Positions 8,031 to 15,565 of a DNA stretch of 64,000 nucleotides are shown here, in pieces (positions within the stretch are counted from its first letter, which is position 1; each line of letters opens with the position of its first letter). This DNA is from Alicyclobacillus sp. SO9 (GTDB lineage: Bacteria; Bacillota; Bacilli; Alicyclobacillales; Alicyclobacillaceae). The translations under genes and the position numbers were made by a program. The notes beneath the pieces were generated by a model. It worked only from the letters and a program-made list of their open reading frames with translations. It was not told the DNA's origin and searched no databases. The stretch is from the NCBI RefSeq assembly GCF_016406125.1, contig NZ_CP066339.1:2542001-2606000 (forward strand), in the 5' to 3' direction.

Positions 8031-8456
8031 ATGAGTGACAGTAAGAAAATGTGTATCGTTGTCTTTGGTGGAACGGTTGACAAGCTCTATCCGGCAGCTA
8101 TCATGGCTTCTGGTGCGGTCATGAATGACATGGAAGTGGATATTTTCCTGACTTTTTGGGGGTTGCTTGCTTTTAAAAAAGGAGAAGCAAAAAAACTTGC
8201 CACAGTGAGCAAAGACTACGAAGAGCTCGGACCTGAGATGATGAGAGTGATGCAAGAGAAAAACGTCCCGTCTTGGTACGACACCTTGGAACAGGCAAAG
8301 GAAATGGGCAACATTCGCATCCATGCCTGCGCCATGACAGCAGACTTGTTTGAGATGGAACAGGAAGACTTTGAACCCATTCTTGATGACATCATTGGTG
8401 TGGGAGAGTTCGTAGGAATGAGTGCTGATGCAGATACCACACTGTATCTTGGATAA
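8031..8456 (+). CDS. DsrE2/DsrF-like sulfur relay protein
   Basis: 141 residues. The fold-start MCIVVFGGTVDKLYPAAIMASGAVMNDMEVDIFLTFWGL and the cysteine in IRIHACAMTADLFEME are typical of the DsrE/DsrF-like DsrE2 group, which binds sulfane sulfur and passes it with TusA and rhodanese partners. GGAGGG lies 8-10 bases before ATG 8031. The segment GLLAFKKGEAKKL has fewer hydrophobics than membrane-associated DsrE2 proteins. It sits between DUF1641 and TusA genes, as expected of a sulfur transfer chain from the SQR-like enzyme. Confidence 0.9.
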   Translation: MSDSKKMCIVVFGGTVDKLYPAAIMASGAVMNDMEVDIFLTFWGLLAFKKGEAKKLATVSKDYEELGPEMMRVMQEKNVPSWYDTLEQAKEMGNIRIHACAMTADLFEMEQEDFEPILDDIIGVGEFVGMSADADTTLYLG

Positions 8457-8515
8457 ATGCTGAGAAATTTGGCTTCGACAGATTTAATCTGTAACTAAAA
8501 CGAGGAGTGAGAGAT

Positions 8516-8752
8516 ATGTCAGTCGAAATTACACGTGAAATTGATGCTCGCGGAAGCTTTTGTCCCGGACCTATGATGGAGTTGATTCGAGTCATTAAAT
8601 CTTCCCAAGTCGGCGAGGTTGTAGCTGTTCTCTCAACGGATAAGGGATCACAAAGGGACATTCCGAAATGGGTAGAAAAAGCAAAGCATGAGTTAGTCGG
8701 TGTAGAGACCATTGATAATTACGACAAAATCATTGTGAAGAAACTGCACTAG
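8516..8752 (+). CDS. TusA family sulfurtransferase
   Basis: 78 residues, the normal TusA length. The sulfur-carrying CPxP motif is present in LDARG-like context (IDARGSFCPGPMMELIRVIK, residues 9-28), followed by VVAVLSTDKGSQRDIPKW. The catalytic cysteine accepts persulfide sulfur and donates it to partner proteins. ATG 8516 follows GAGGAG. It is last in the operon and is followed by a terminator. Confidence 0.92.
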   Translation: MSVEITREIDARGSFCPGPMMELIRVIKSSQVGEVVAVLSTDKGSQRDIPKWVEKAKHELVGVETIDNYDKIIVKKLH

Positions 8753-8783
8753 AAGCTTCAAGGAATTTCTATTCACATATGTT

Positions 8784-8818
8784 GTAAGGCCCCTCTTGCT
8801 TAGCAAGAAGGGCCTTAC
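8784..8818. terminator. hairpin between convergent genes
   Basis: GTAAGGCCC...GGGCCTTAC with an internal TCTTGCT/CAAGA extension forms a long stem between the TusA stop and the stop of the convergent gene at 8825, so it could act in both directions. T-runs are poor on both sides. Confidence 0.7.
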
Positions 8819-8824
8819 CTCGTT

Positions 8825-9103
8825 CTAGTTGGCTGCGCGTTTAGTCTGTTTCGTTTTGTGTACTCGATACACATATCCTCCGCAACCACATTGGTCGATG
8901 AAGTGAATATCTACACTCTCTCTATATTTTGCTTTTAGAACTGGGATGAGATAACCATCGGGGTTCCCGTGGTTGTCAGCGACAGCCAAATTCACGAAGT
9001 ATCCCGGTTCGGTCTCCTCAATGGCTTTCATTGAATCTTCAATGATTAAATCGCGGTCTTCGATATACTCGTCAGTCTCTAGGTTCATAGACCAGTTTCC
9101 CAA
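8825..9103 (-). CDS. CGCGG-motif protein (candidate rSAM-modified peptide family)
   Basis: 92 residues from a TTG start at 9103, which has GGAGG 8 bases upstream; a longer reading to 9187 has no ribosome binding site. The core runs W-S-M-N-L-E near the start, then EPGYFVNLAV, HGNPDGYLIPVLKAKY and ends in DQCGCGGYVYRVHK near residues 73-84. This matches what I recall of the CGCGG family, proposed to be ribosomally made peptides modified by a radical SAM enzyme. No radical SAM gene is visible in the window. The gene has its own Crp/Fnr-type promoter at 9174-9216, including a TATAGT -10. The function is unknown. Confidence 0.78.
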   Translation of the reverse strand: MGNWSMNLETDEYIEDRDLIIEDSMKAIEETEPGYFVNLAVADNHGNPDGYLIPVLKAKYRESVDIHFIDQCGCGGYVYRVHKTKQTKRAAN

Positions 9104-9173
9104 TTTGCACACCTCCAGACAGATTGCGTGTATTAACCGTGTACAGGCGTTGTCGTTGCCAACCACTACTACC

Positions 9174-9216
9174 ACTATACCTGCCAAGATGCAGATTTAG
9201 GGTGACGTAAGTCACA
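9174..9216 (-). promoter_or_regulatory. Crp/Fnr-type operator and -10 for CGCGG gene
   Basis: GGTGA-CGTAAG-TCACA at 9201-9216 matches TGTGA-N6-TCACA with one mismatch. On the minus strand TATAGT lies at 9179-9174, giving a start at about 9167 and an operator centre exactly at -41.5. On the plus strand a TAACTT at 9240-9245 would place the same operator near -43.5 for the amino acid permease, a less certain arrangement. Confidence 0.7.
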
Positions 9217-9329
9217 CACAGAGACTGACGAGATGACGGTAACTTTACAACGGATGGTCAAACTCTTGAAACAGTTTCATAGAAATAAGGAGACTGGCCG
9301 TTATATCTCAAACGAAGGGAGCGTGTTGG

Positions 9330-10733
9330 ATGAGCCGAAAACAATCTCATAGTAATACTCAAGACAATGTGGACGGTCTTCGAAGGGCCATGTCGTCCAG
9401 GCAAATTCAAATGCTCGCTATAGGCGGTGTCATCGGCGTAGGCCTGTTTTATGGTGCCAGTTTGTCCGTCAAAATAGCGGGTCCAGGTGTCATTATTGAC
9501 TTTATTGTGTGCGGTATTATTGTTGCCATCGTGATGAGGGCTTTAGCTGAAATGACTGCTGAACGTCCAATATCCGGCTCGTTTTCAACTTATGCAGGGG
9601 AGGTTCTTGGACCCGGATTTGGATTTGTCACAGCAGGAATGTGGTGGTTTTTTTGGGTCGCCACGGTGATGTCTGAACTGGCAGCAATAGGGAAGCTCAT
9701 ACAATTTTGGTTTCCCGGGATTCCTGCTTGGCTGCCTGGGGCAGTCGCGCTTGTGTTGTTTACTCTGTCCAACTTGCTCACTGTAAAAGTATTTGGTGAA
9801 CTCGAGTACTGGTTTGCGATACTGAAGGTTCTGGCCGTGCTTGTGTTTATGGTTTTTGGGCTCCTTATCATTTTAACAGGGGTTTTTAATCACGGGCAGG
9901 CCGTCGGTCTCTCAAACCTTTGGCGTCACGGCGGGTTCTTACCGAATGGATTTCTCGGTGTCGTCATGGCAATATCCTTGACGGTACAGGCCTACAGCGG
10001 CGTAGAAACCCTTGCCGTTGAATCCGGGGAGACCAGAAATCCTGAGAAGAACGTTCGCAAGGCGTTTAATACTGTTACCTGGCGCATTGGCATACTGTAT
10101 ATAGGTTCCATCTTCATTATGCTGGCTGCATTTCCGTGGGATTATCTCACTCACCATTCTGGAAGTCCTTATGTGCTGCTATTCGAGAAAATCGGTATAC
10201 CTGTGGCTGCCAGTGTGGTAAATATCATCATCATTCTTTCAGGTTTGTCTTCGTGTAATACAGGCTTGTACGGTGGAAGTCGTATGATCTTTGGAGCCAC
10301 TCGAGGGGGGCGCTTTGGCCGAACTCTAGGTGCCTTAAACAGCAAACAGATTCCGCATGTGGCGGTGTTTGCGACAGGCCTGTCGATTGCTGTTGGTATT
10401 GTGATTACTTATCTCGCACCAAACCGTGTGTATGTTTGGATAACAAGTGCATCGGCTTTTGCCGATTTGTGGGTTTGGGCAATTATTCTTGTGAGTGAAA
10501 TTATGTTTCGAAAACGTACAGAGTTCCAGTTCCAAGGGACTGGACTTCGTTTTGCCATGCCGTTCTGGCCGCTGACTCCAATTCTCGGTTTTGTCCTCAT
10601 CGTTGTGGCATTTACAGCCATCGTTGTTTCTCCGCTAACGCGGATCTCCGTCTTTTCAGGAGTCGTGTTCCTTGGCGTGTTATGGATATACTACTGGGCT
10701 GCAGTAAAGAAGCATTCAACCGCAGCCAGATAG
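9330..10733 (+). CDS. amino acid permease (APC superfamily)
   Basis: 467 residues with about 12 membrane segments. The first segment signature SSRQIQMLAIGGVIGVGLFYGASLSVKIAGPG and the EMTAERPISGSFSTYAGEVLGP stretch are characteristic of the AAT family (GABA, asparagine, lysine and similar permeases). The GVETLAVESGETRNPEKNVRKA motif in the middle supports this. The substrate cannot be deduced. The ATG lies about 8 bases after a GGGAG site. The shared upstream region carries a Crp/Fnr-type operator at 9201-9216. Confidence 0.93.
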   Translation: MSRKQSHSNTQDNVDGLRRAMSSRQIQMLAIGGVIGVGLFYGASLSVKIAGPGVIIDFIVCGIIVAIVMRALAEMTAERPISGSFSTYAGEVLGPGFGFVTAGMWWFFWVATVMSELAAIGKLIQFWFPGIPAWLPGAVALVLFTLSNLLTVKVFGELEYWFAILKVLAVLVFMVFGLLIILTGVFNHGQAVGLSNLWRHGGFLPNGFLGVVMAISLTVQAYSGVETLAVESGETRNPEKNVRKAFNTVTWRIGILYIGSIFIMLAAFPWDYLTHHSGSPYVLLFEKIGIPVAASVVNIIIILSGLSSCNTGLYGGSRMIFGATRGGRFGRTLGALNSKQIPHVAVFATGLSIAVGIVITYLAPNRVYVWITSASAFADLWVWAIILVSEIMFRKRTEFQFQGTGLRFAMPFWPLTPILGFVLIVVAFTAIVVSPLTRISVFSGVVFLGVLWIYYWAAVKKHSTAAR

Positions 10734-10796
10734 CTTGGTTACACTTTGCAACAGCAGTATACATTTTTGATGTCTCGGGTCTACCAAGGCCCTTAC

Positions 10797-11711
10797 TTAG
10801 TCCGTGTGTTTGGCATTGGTTTCATATATTCTCGGGCTCGGCCGATAAGTATCAATTCCGATGTCTCGCTTCTGCACACCTGACGGGGTGGAAAGCTCAA
10901 CCCAGGTGTCTACCTTAACGCCGGATTGTCCAGGAAACAGAAGTTTGGTCGTTCCTGCTGGCAGTTTGGGATTGTTTCGCACCTTTGTTGGATACGGATA
11001 GACTTTGAGTGTCTTATGGCGCACCGTGATTCTCTGTGGCTCGTGAGCACCCCAGACAGCTACTGTCAGCCATTTCTTTTCTGCATCGGTTTTGGCAGTT
11101 ATCAATACTGGTTTCTTGTCCGTATTTTTAAATCGAAAATTAAGGTACGTGGATGCAACAGTGGCATCCTCACCAGGCGGCAGGTAAGGTACAGTCAGGG
11201 AGTGTTGATGGCGTTCGACAATTTGTAGATTTGTACGCAGCAAGGCAGAGTACAAAGTGCTCGCTCCCTGGCAGACACCGCCGCCCATGGAAGGGACAAT
11301 TTTGTCTCCTTGAAATGCGCGCCCCCAGTGAAATCCATTCTGTGCAGTGTACGGGCCGACAGTCTTGTAATACGAGAACACTTGACCAGGCTTCACAAGG
11401 GTGTTGTTCAATCTCTTTGCCAGTAGGTCCATGTTCTTCGCTTGTGAGTCACTGGCGTGATAATAGTTCGTGGTTCTCTGACTCAGCAAATAGGACAGCC
11501 CATGCTTTTTAGCATCCTCTTTACCAAAGGGAGGTACTGTCGGCGACAGCGGAGCAGGAACTTCTGACCCCTTAGCAGTTTTTGGCTCGATTAACCTGAC
11601 CGGATGAGCCGGAGCGCCGCCTCTGTGCGGGGTGTGTTCGGCCATGGCACTTGGTGTAACAAGATATATGCTCGCCAAAGCACCCAGTTGTAATTTTTTA
11701 GTCCAATTCAT
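10797..11711 (-). CDS. VanW family exported protein
   Basis: 304 residues. A signal peptide (MNWTKKLQLGALASIYLVTPSAMA) is followed by a proline-rich linker and the VanW domain (about 75-210), with LLAKRLNNTLVKPGQVFSYYKTVGPYT, GGGVCQGASTLYSALLRTNLQIVERHQHS and YLNFRFKNT. VanW proteins are exported and found in cell-wall gene contexts; the GGGVCQ motif contains a conserved cysteine and the activity is unproven. A C-terminal beta-rich stretch resembles a G5-type extension. ATG 11711 is chosen because GAGGGAG precedes it and it begins the signal peptide. Expression as a single gene is likely, since its neighbours are on the opposite strand. Confidence 0.9.
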   Translation of the reverse strand: MNWTKKLQLGALASIYLVTPSAMAEHTPHRGGAPAHPVRLIEPKTAKGSEVPAPLSPTVPPFGKEDAKKHGLSYLLSQRTTNYYHASDSQAKNMDLLAKRLNNTLVKPGQVFSYYKTVGPYTAQNGFHWGRAFQGDKIVPSMGGGVCQGASTLYSALLRTNLQIVERHQHSLTVPYLPPGEDATVASTYLNFRFKNTDKKPVLITAKTDAEKKWLTVAVWGAHEPQRITVRHKTLKVYPYPTKVRNNPKLPAGTTKLLFPGQSGVKVDTWVELSTPSGVQKRDIGIDTYRPSPRIYETNAKHTD

Positions 11712-11841
11712 AGTCACGACTCCCTCGAAATTGCTTTTTGTCCAATCTTCCCCTGATACATCCGAAGATATGTGCAAAAATACGTTTTGGGGACATGCTG
11801 CCGGAGGGTCTTTGCATAGACTTGCCTAGGTGATGTTTCTA

Positions 11842-12690
11842 ATGGAAGACTTTATTGTCCTTGTTTCCGTACTTATGATTGTTCGTATTGCGCTGCTGAG
11901 CACAGAGCGTGTAGCTTTTCACGGACTAGGTCGCGGCTCCTACAGTGCTTTTGCCACGATGGGCATTGCGTTTTGGGGTGCGAGTCTCGTGTTGTGGGGA
12001 GTGGCTCTTGAGGAGCAACAGGCAGTGTGGATTGGTGACACCGTGTGGATTGGATTGATTTACGCATTTGCTTTTGGGTTGTACACGGCTGCTCTGACGA
12101 AAGGGTCCGTAGGCGGTGTAAGTGCGTGGACAAACTTGACCATTGTGCTACTATGGATCATTCACCCGACAGGTGGGTGGATATCCATACTTGGTATTTT
12201 CATCTTTACCACTGGAGCACTTTGGCTTGCAGGAAAACGCATCACAACAAGTGTTCTGCTGATTGTGTGCAGTGACATCATGTTTGTGGCTGCCCGTCTA
12301 TTGGATGCTTCGCATACACATTTGCCGTCGTTTTCCTATGCTGCCAGTCTATTCACATCGATTAGTTTGTGGATGACAATCGGCATTGTGCTCAATTCAC
12401 GGGTTCCCGAGACACTGCGATTATTTTGGGCTCGGCCCGGCTGGAGCCTCGCGTCCGCGGCTACAAACGCTGGTGCATATTTAAGTTTGTTCTTGTTGCT
12501 GCACTGGCTTCCGCCGGCATTGGTTGAAGCAGTATCGGCATTTGCTGCTTTTGTCGCTACACTGGTGGGTGTTGTGTTCTTTCAAGAGCAAAATGCCAAG
12601 CTCAAACTCACTGCATCGTTCACTATGACAATTGGCGTCATGATACTGCTCATTGACCATTACCACTCTATACAGCAGGTGTTATTTTAA
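11842..12690 (+). CDS. DMT/EamA-like membrane protein
   Basis: 282 residues with about ten hydrophobic segments in the two-halves layout of drug/metabolite transporters; the last segments (ALVEAVSAFAAFVATLVGVVFFQEQN) match the typical EamA ending in sense (a helix, FLGE-like FFQEQ, then a final helix). Substrate unknown. ATG 11842 is preferred because AGGTGAT lies 7 bases upstream; ATG 11833 and GTG 11830 are in frame. It is divergent from the VanW gene. Confidence 0.75.
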   Translation: MEDFIVLVSVLMIVRIALLSTERVAFHGLGRGSYSAFATMGIAFWGASLVLWGVALEEQQAVWIGDTVWIGLIYAFAFGLYTAALTKGSVGGVSAWTNLTIVLLWIIHPTGGWISILGIFIFTTGALWLAGKRITTSVLLIVCSDIMFVAARLLDASHTHLPSFSYAASLFTSISLWMTIGIVLNSRVPETLRLFWARPGWSLASAATNAGAYLSLFLLLHWLPPALVEAVSAFAAFVATLVGVVFFQEQNAKLKLTASFTMTIGVMILLIDHYHSIQQVLF

Positions 12691-12909
12691 CTCTATTCGT
12701 GTGAAATGCGTGACGAAGTGCCGTTTTTCAATTTGTTCAATCGAATGTTCAAAACCGCGTTTTGCCAAGACGCGGAACAAGGGTGATGGTTTAAAAGTCG
12801 TATGCAAATTCAGTTGGTCACCAATCGGCACTTTGTCGGCTTCAGCGAGAATTGTCTTTAAGGGATTTCCCTTGGCACTTAAAATCGCACGGACATCCAA
12901 GTCAATCAT
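12682..12909 (-). CDS. DUF2249 domain protein
   Basis: 75 residues forming one DUF2249 domain: IDLDVRAILSAKGNPLKTILAEADKVPIGDQLNLHTTFKPSPLFRVLAKRGF. It is closest to the first domain of the protein at 2962-3441. ATG 12909 follows AAGGAG by nine bases; an in-frame extension to 12972 lacks a site and overlaps the upstream gene. It is the second gene of a minus-strand pair driven by a degenerate Crp/Fnr-type operator near 13284-13299, so all three DUF2249 loci in this window share that kind of control. It ends 9 bases inside the convergent DMT gene. Confidence 0.87.
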   Translation of the reverse strand: MIDLDVRAILSAKGNPLKTILAEADKVPIGDQLNLHTTFKPSPLFRVLAKRGFEHSIEQIEKRHFVTHFTRIELK

Positions 12910-12956
12910 AGCGGGCAGCTCCTTCCGAGTAGTTTCGTCAGCACAGACTCTCTTAG

Positions 12957-13196
12957 CTAAGACTGGTTCCAACAGGAGTCTTCTGGACGCAGCCTCCAGT
13001 GTGTTTGCTTCACTTGCCTGTTTGCTAAAGACTCTAGCAATGTCTGGCTTTCGTCTCTCCCAAACTCTTCCTCATACCTCGTCAAAATGGCATCAAGTGC
13101 AGACTGAAACAGGTCCCTGCGAGTGGACGAATCGCGGGCAGTCACTGAAATTGTGGCCTTCTCAGTCCCAAGCAAGAAGTGTTCTCTTACGCGCAT
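12957..13196 (-). CDS. hypothetical protein upstream of DUF2249 gene
   Basis: 79 residues, charged, no signal or membrane segment; I do not recognise it. It has TISVTARDSSTRRDLFQSALDAILTRYEEEFG, a pattern of strand then long helix, and a single cysteine near the end. A strong GGGAGGAG site precedes the ATG. It ends 47 bases before the DUF2249 start and probably shares its promoter. Confidence 0.72.
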   Translation of the reverse strand: MRVREHFLLGTEKATISVTARDSSTRRDLFQSALDAILTRYEEEFGRDESQTLLESLANRQVKQTHWRLRPEDSCWNQS

Positions 13197-13256
13197 TCCC
13201 CTGTCTCCTCCCGTTGTCGCTTGAGGAATCCTCGCGGCGAAGTTTTATGTAAGAAG

Positions 13257-13299
13257 ATTTTACTTCGCAAATGCTGAGACCGCCATGATGTAGATCACA
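13257..13299 (-). promoter_or_regulatory. degenerate Crp/Fnr-type operator and -10
   Basis: 13284-13299 reads CATGA-TGTAGA-TCACA: one perfect half-site and one with three of five bases; the inner 12 bases (TGAT-GTAG-ATCA) form a perfect Fnr-like palindrome. On the minus strand TAAAAT at 13262-13257 would be the -10, with a start at about 13250 and the operator centre exactly at -41.5. It would drive the genes at 13196 and 12909. Confidence 0.55.
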
Positions 13300-13391
13300 T
13301 TTTGCGGCAAAGCCGCCGTTCAGATTGGCAGGTGGTGCAGTGGTCCACTTCTGCAGTAAGATAGAGGAAGATGAAACCCGGGGGTGGCATA

Positions 13392-14378
13392 TTGCTTTTT
13401 ATTGATAACCACAATGATACGGATCCAACCATCAACTTAGCGATTGAGGAGTATGCAGTTAAGCATTTGGACATTGATGAGACTTATCTTCTGTTTTACA
13501 TTAATGAGCCAGCCATCATCATTGGCAAGAATCAAAATACGTTCGAAGAAATCAACACAGAGTACGTGCGCGAACACGGCATCCATGTGGTTCGCAGAAT
13601 TTCAGGCGGCGGGGCGGTATACCATGACTTGGGTAATCTGAGTTTCAGTTTCATAACCAGAAACGACGGGAATGCATTTTCAAACTTTAGACGCTTTACA
13701 GAACCCGTAGTGGACGCTCTGCATCAACTCGGTATTAATGCAGAACTAACCGGCCGTAATGATATTCAAGTAGGAGAAAAAAAGATTTCGGGAAATGCCC
13801 AATTTGCTACAAAGGGCCGTATGTTCAGTCACGGTACACTCATGTTTGATGTTGATCTAAATGAAGTGGTGAACGCATTGCAGGTGCGGGCTGACAAAAT
13901 CGAGTCGAAAGGTATCAAGTCTGTTCGCAGTCGTGTAGCGAATATCCGTGAATTTTTAACCGAGGACATGACTATCCATGAATTTAGGGATAAATTGTTA
14001 GCTTATATCTTTCAGGGGAAATCTGTGCCGCAGTACCATTTGAATGAAGAAGACTGGTCGGGCATTCGAGAATTGTCAAAGCAAAAGTACCGAAGTTGGG
14101 AATGGAATTTTGGAAAGTCTCCTGCGTTTAATGTACAGCGTTCACACCGGTTTCCGATTGGGTCCATTGACGTCAGGTTAAATGTCAAAGACGGTCTTAT
14201 CGAGAACTGTGCAATCTATGGGGATTTCTTTGGCGTTGAAGATGTAGCTGATATTCAAGAACGATTTTTAGGACGCCGGGTGCAACATAGCGATTTACAG
14301 GAAGCCATTGCAGACCTGGACCTAAAGCAGTATTTTGGTAATGTGACAAAGGAAGAGTTTTTGTCGTTGTTTGAATAG
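13392..14378 (+). CDS. lplJ: lipoate--protein ligase
   Basis: 328 residues, matching Bacillus LplJ along its length as I recall it. It activates lipoate with ATP and attaches it to lipoyl domains of dehydrogenases or GcvH. Visible hallmarks are IIIGKNQNTFEEIN, VVRRISGGGAVYHDLGNLSFSFI, GRNDIQVGEKKISGNAQFATKGR with the catalytic lysine, and SHGTLMFDVDL. The TTG at 13392 gives the family start MLFIDN and has GGGGGTGG upstream; ATG 13371 is an in-frame alternative. A msrA gene follows 30 bases later. Confidence 0.95.
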   Translation: MLFIDNHNDTDPTINLAIEEYAVKHLDIDETYLLFYINEPAIIIGKNQNTFEEINTEYVREHGIHVVRRISGGGAVYHDLGNLSFSFITRNDGNAFSNFRRFTEPVVDALHQLGINAELTGRNDIQVGEKKISGNAQFATKGRMFSHGTLMFDVDLNEVVNALQVRADKIESKGIKSVRSRVANIREFLTEDMTIHEFRDKLLAYIFQGKSVPQYHLNEEDWSGIRELSKQKYRSWEWNFGKSPAFNVQRSHRFPIGSIDVRLNVKDGLIENCAIYGDFFGVEDVADIQERFLGRRVQHSDLQEAIADLDLKQYFGNVTKEEFLSLFE

Positions 14379-14408
14379 AAATCAGAAATCACCAAGGAGA
14401 ATGTAGGT

Positions 14409-14966
14409 ATGGCAGAAGAAAAACGTACGACAAAAGACGGAGATTACGAAACAGCTACATTCGCTGGAGGCTGTTTCTGGTGTATGGTAAAGCCTTTTGA
14501 CCAGTGGCCAGGAATTGAGAAGGTGGTCTCGGGTTATACGGGCGGTACGACTGCAAATCCGACTTACGAAGAGGTTTGTTCTGGCTCTACCGGGCATGTG
14601 GAAGCGGTACAAATCACGTTTGATTCCAGTGTCTTCAGTTATGAAGAACTGCTTGACGTGTTCTGGAGGCAGATTGACCCTACTGATGCGGGAGGGCAAT
14701 TCTGTGACAGGGGAGAGTCATACCGGACGGCTATCTTTTATCACACGGAAGAACAGAGAACCTTGGCGGAGAAGTCAAAAGCCAATCTGGATGCGAGCGG
14801 GCGGTTCGACAAACCCGTGGTGACGCCTATTCTAGAAGCACAAGCGTTTTATCCCGCCGAGGCCTACCACCAGGATTTCTATAGGAAAAATCCGGCGCAC
14901 TACACAGGGTACAGAAAAGCCTCTGGGCGCGACGAGTTCCTGAAGGAATACTGGCAAGGAAAGTAA
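14409..14966 (+). CDS. msrA: peptide-methionine (S)-S-oxide reductase
   Basis: 185 residues, complete. The active-site motif GGCFWCM lies near residues 20-26, followed by [28 protein letters not shown] and [27 protein letters not shown]. MsrA reduces methionine S-sulfoxide in proteins using the first cysteine. An AAGGAG site precedes the ATG. It appears cotranscribed with lplJ and ends at a terminator. Confidence 0.97.
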   Translation: MAEEKRTTKDGDYETATFAGGCFWCMVKPFDQWPGIEKVVSGYTGGTTANPTYEEVCSGSTGHVEAVQITFDSSVFSYEELLDVFWRQIDPTDAGGQFCDRGESYRTAIFYHTEEQRTLAEKSKANLDASGRFDKPVVTPILEAQAFYPAEAYHQDFYRKNPAHYTGYRKASGRDEFLKEYWQGK

Positions 14967-15005
14967 CGGCGTCAGGCTGTCACAAGGCGCGTCTGAAGTT
15001 GGAAG

Positions 15006-15042
15006 CGGTGCCACCTCCCTTCGAGGAGACGGCACCGTTTTT
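15006..15042 (+). terminator. intrinsic terminator after msrA
   Basis: CGGTGCC / GGCACCG arms with an inner CCTCC/GGAGG pairing, directly followed by TTTTTC on the plus strand. Confidence 0.88.
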
Positions 15043-15051
15043 CTGTGGCTG

Positions 15052-15435
15052 CTATCGATGAAGTATCGTTCTGCCGCTTGAAACCTTTCCTGTTTGAGTT
15101 TTTATGCGCCGTTTTGAACGAATTCTGGAGACAACAGCCAGTGTTCCGAGTGACAATGCAATCAGTGTCCAGAGAAAATCGATAGAGTCTTGAAACGCGA
15201 CTGCAATGAACGAAATGACGAGCGCCGCCAAGACATAAATTACAGCCGACAGAATCGGACGAATGAACAGTGCGACACCTGCGATGAAGCACAGTCCCGC
15301 AAATACGAGCCCTCCACCGCCGTCTCCTTCAAGTTGCGGAATGTGATACAGTGCACCAGTGCTGGCAATCAAATATGATTGCCATACCGTATAGGCGACA
15401 AAAAGCCCCGTCAATATGGATATGATGACCTTCAA
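15052..15435 (-). CDS. small membrane protein
   Basis: 127 residues from a TTG at 15435 with GAAGGGAG 9 bases upstream. Four or five membrane segments are predicted (VIISILTGLFVAYTVW, GLVFAGLCFIAGVALFI, AVIYVLAALVISFIAVAF, FLWTLIALSLGTLAVVS), and the C-terminus is basic. No family recognised. Longer in-frame starts to 15633 have no ribosome binding site. Confidence 0.65.
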   Translation of the reverse strand: MKVIISILTGLFVAYTVWQSYLIASTGALYHIPQLEGDGGGGLVFAGLCFIAGVALFIRPILSAVIYVLAALVISFIAVAFQDSIDFLWTLIALSLGTLAVVSRIRSKRRIKTQTGKVSSGRTILHR

Positions 15436-15565
15436 ATCAAGTACACTCCCTTCTGCATCAATGGAGACCAAGGACCCTGTTAACAAGAATATAATCTCCA
15501 TTCTACAACGGGAGGGAGGAGCAATTTGTCGAAACGTTGGTGTACTACAACACACGGTTTTGCAA

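Noticed and set aside
8825..9187. Longer 120-residue reading of the CGCGG protein
   Set aside because: The extra N-terminus overlaps the predicted promoter (-10 at 9174-9179) and lacks a ribosome binding site, while TTG 9103 has a good one.
12653..13252. Plus-strand reading frame of 199 codons across the DUF2249 pair
   Set aside because: Antisense to two genes with good ribosome binding sites and a promoter; composition looks like a frame shadow.
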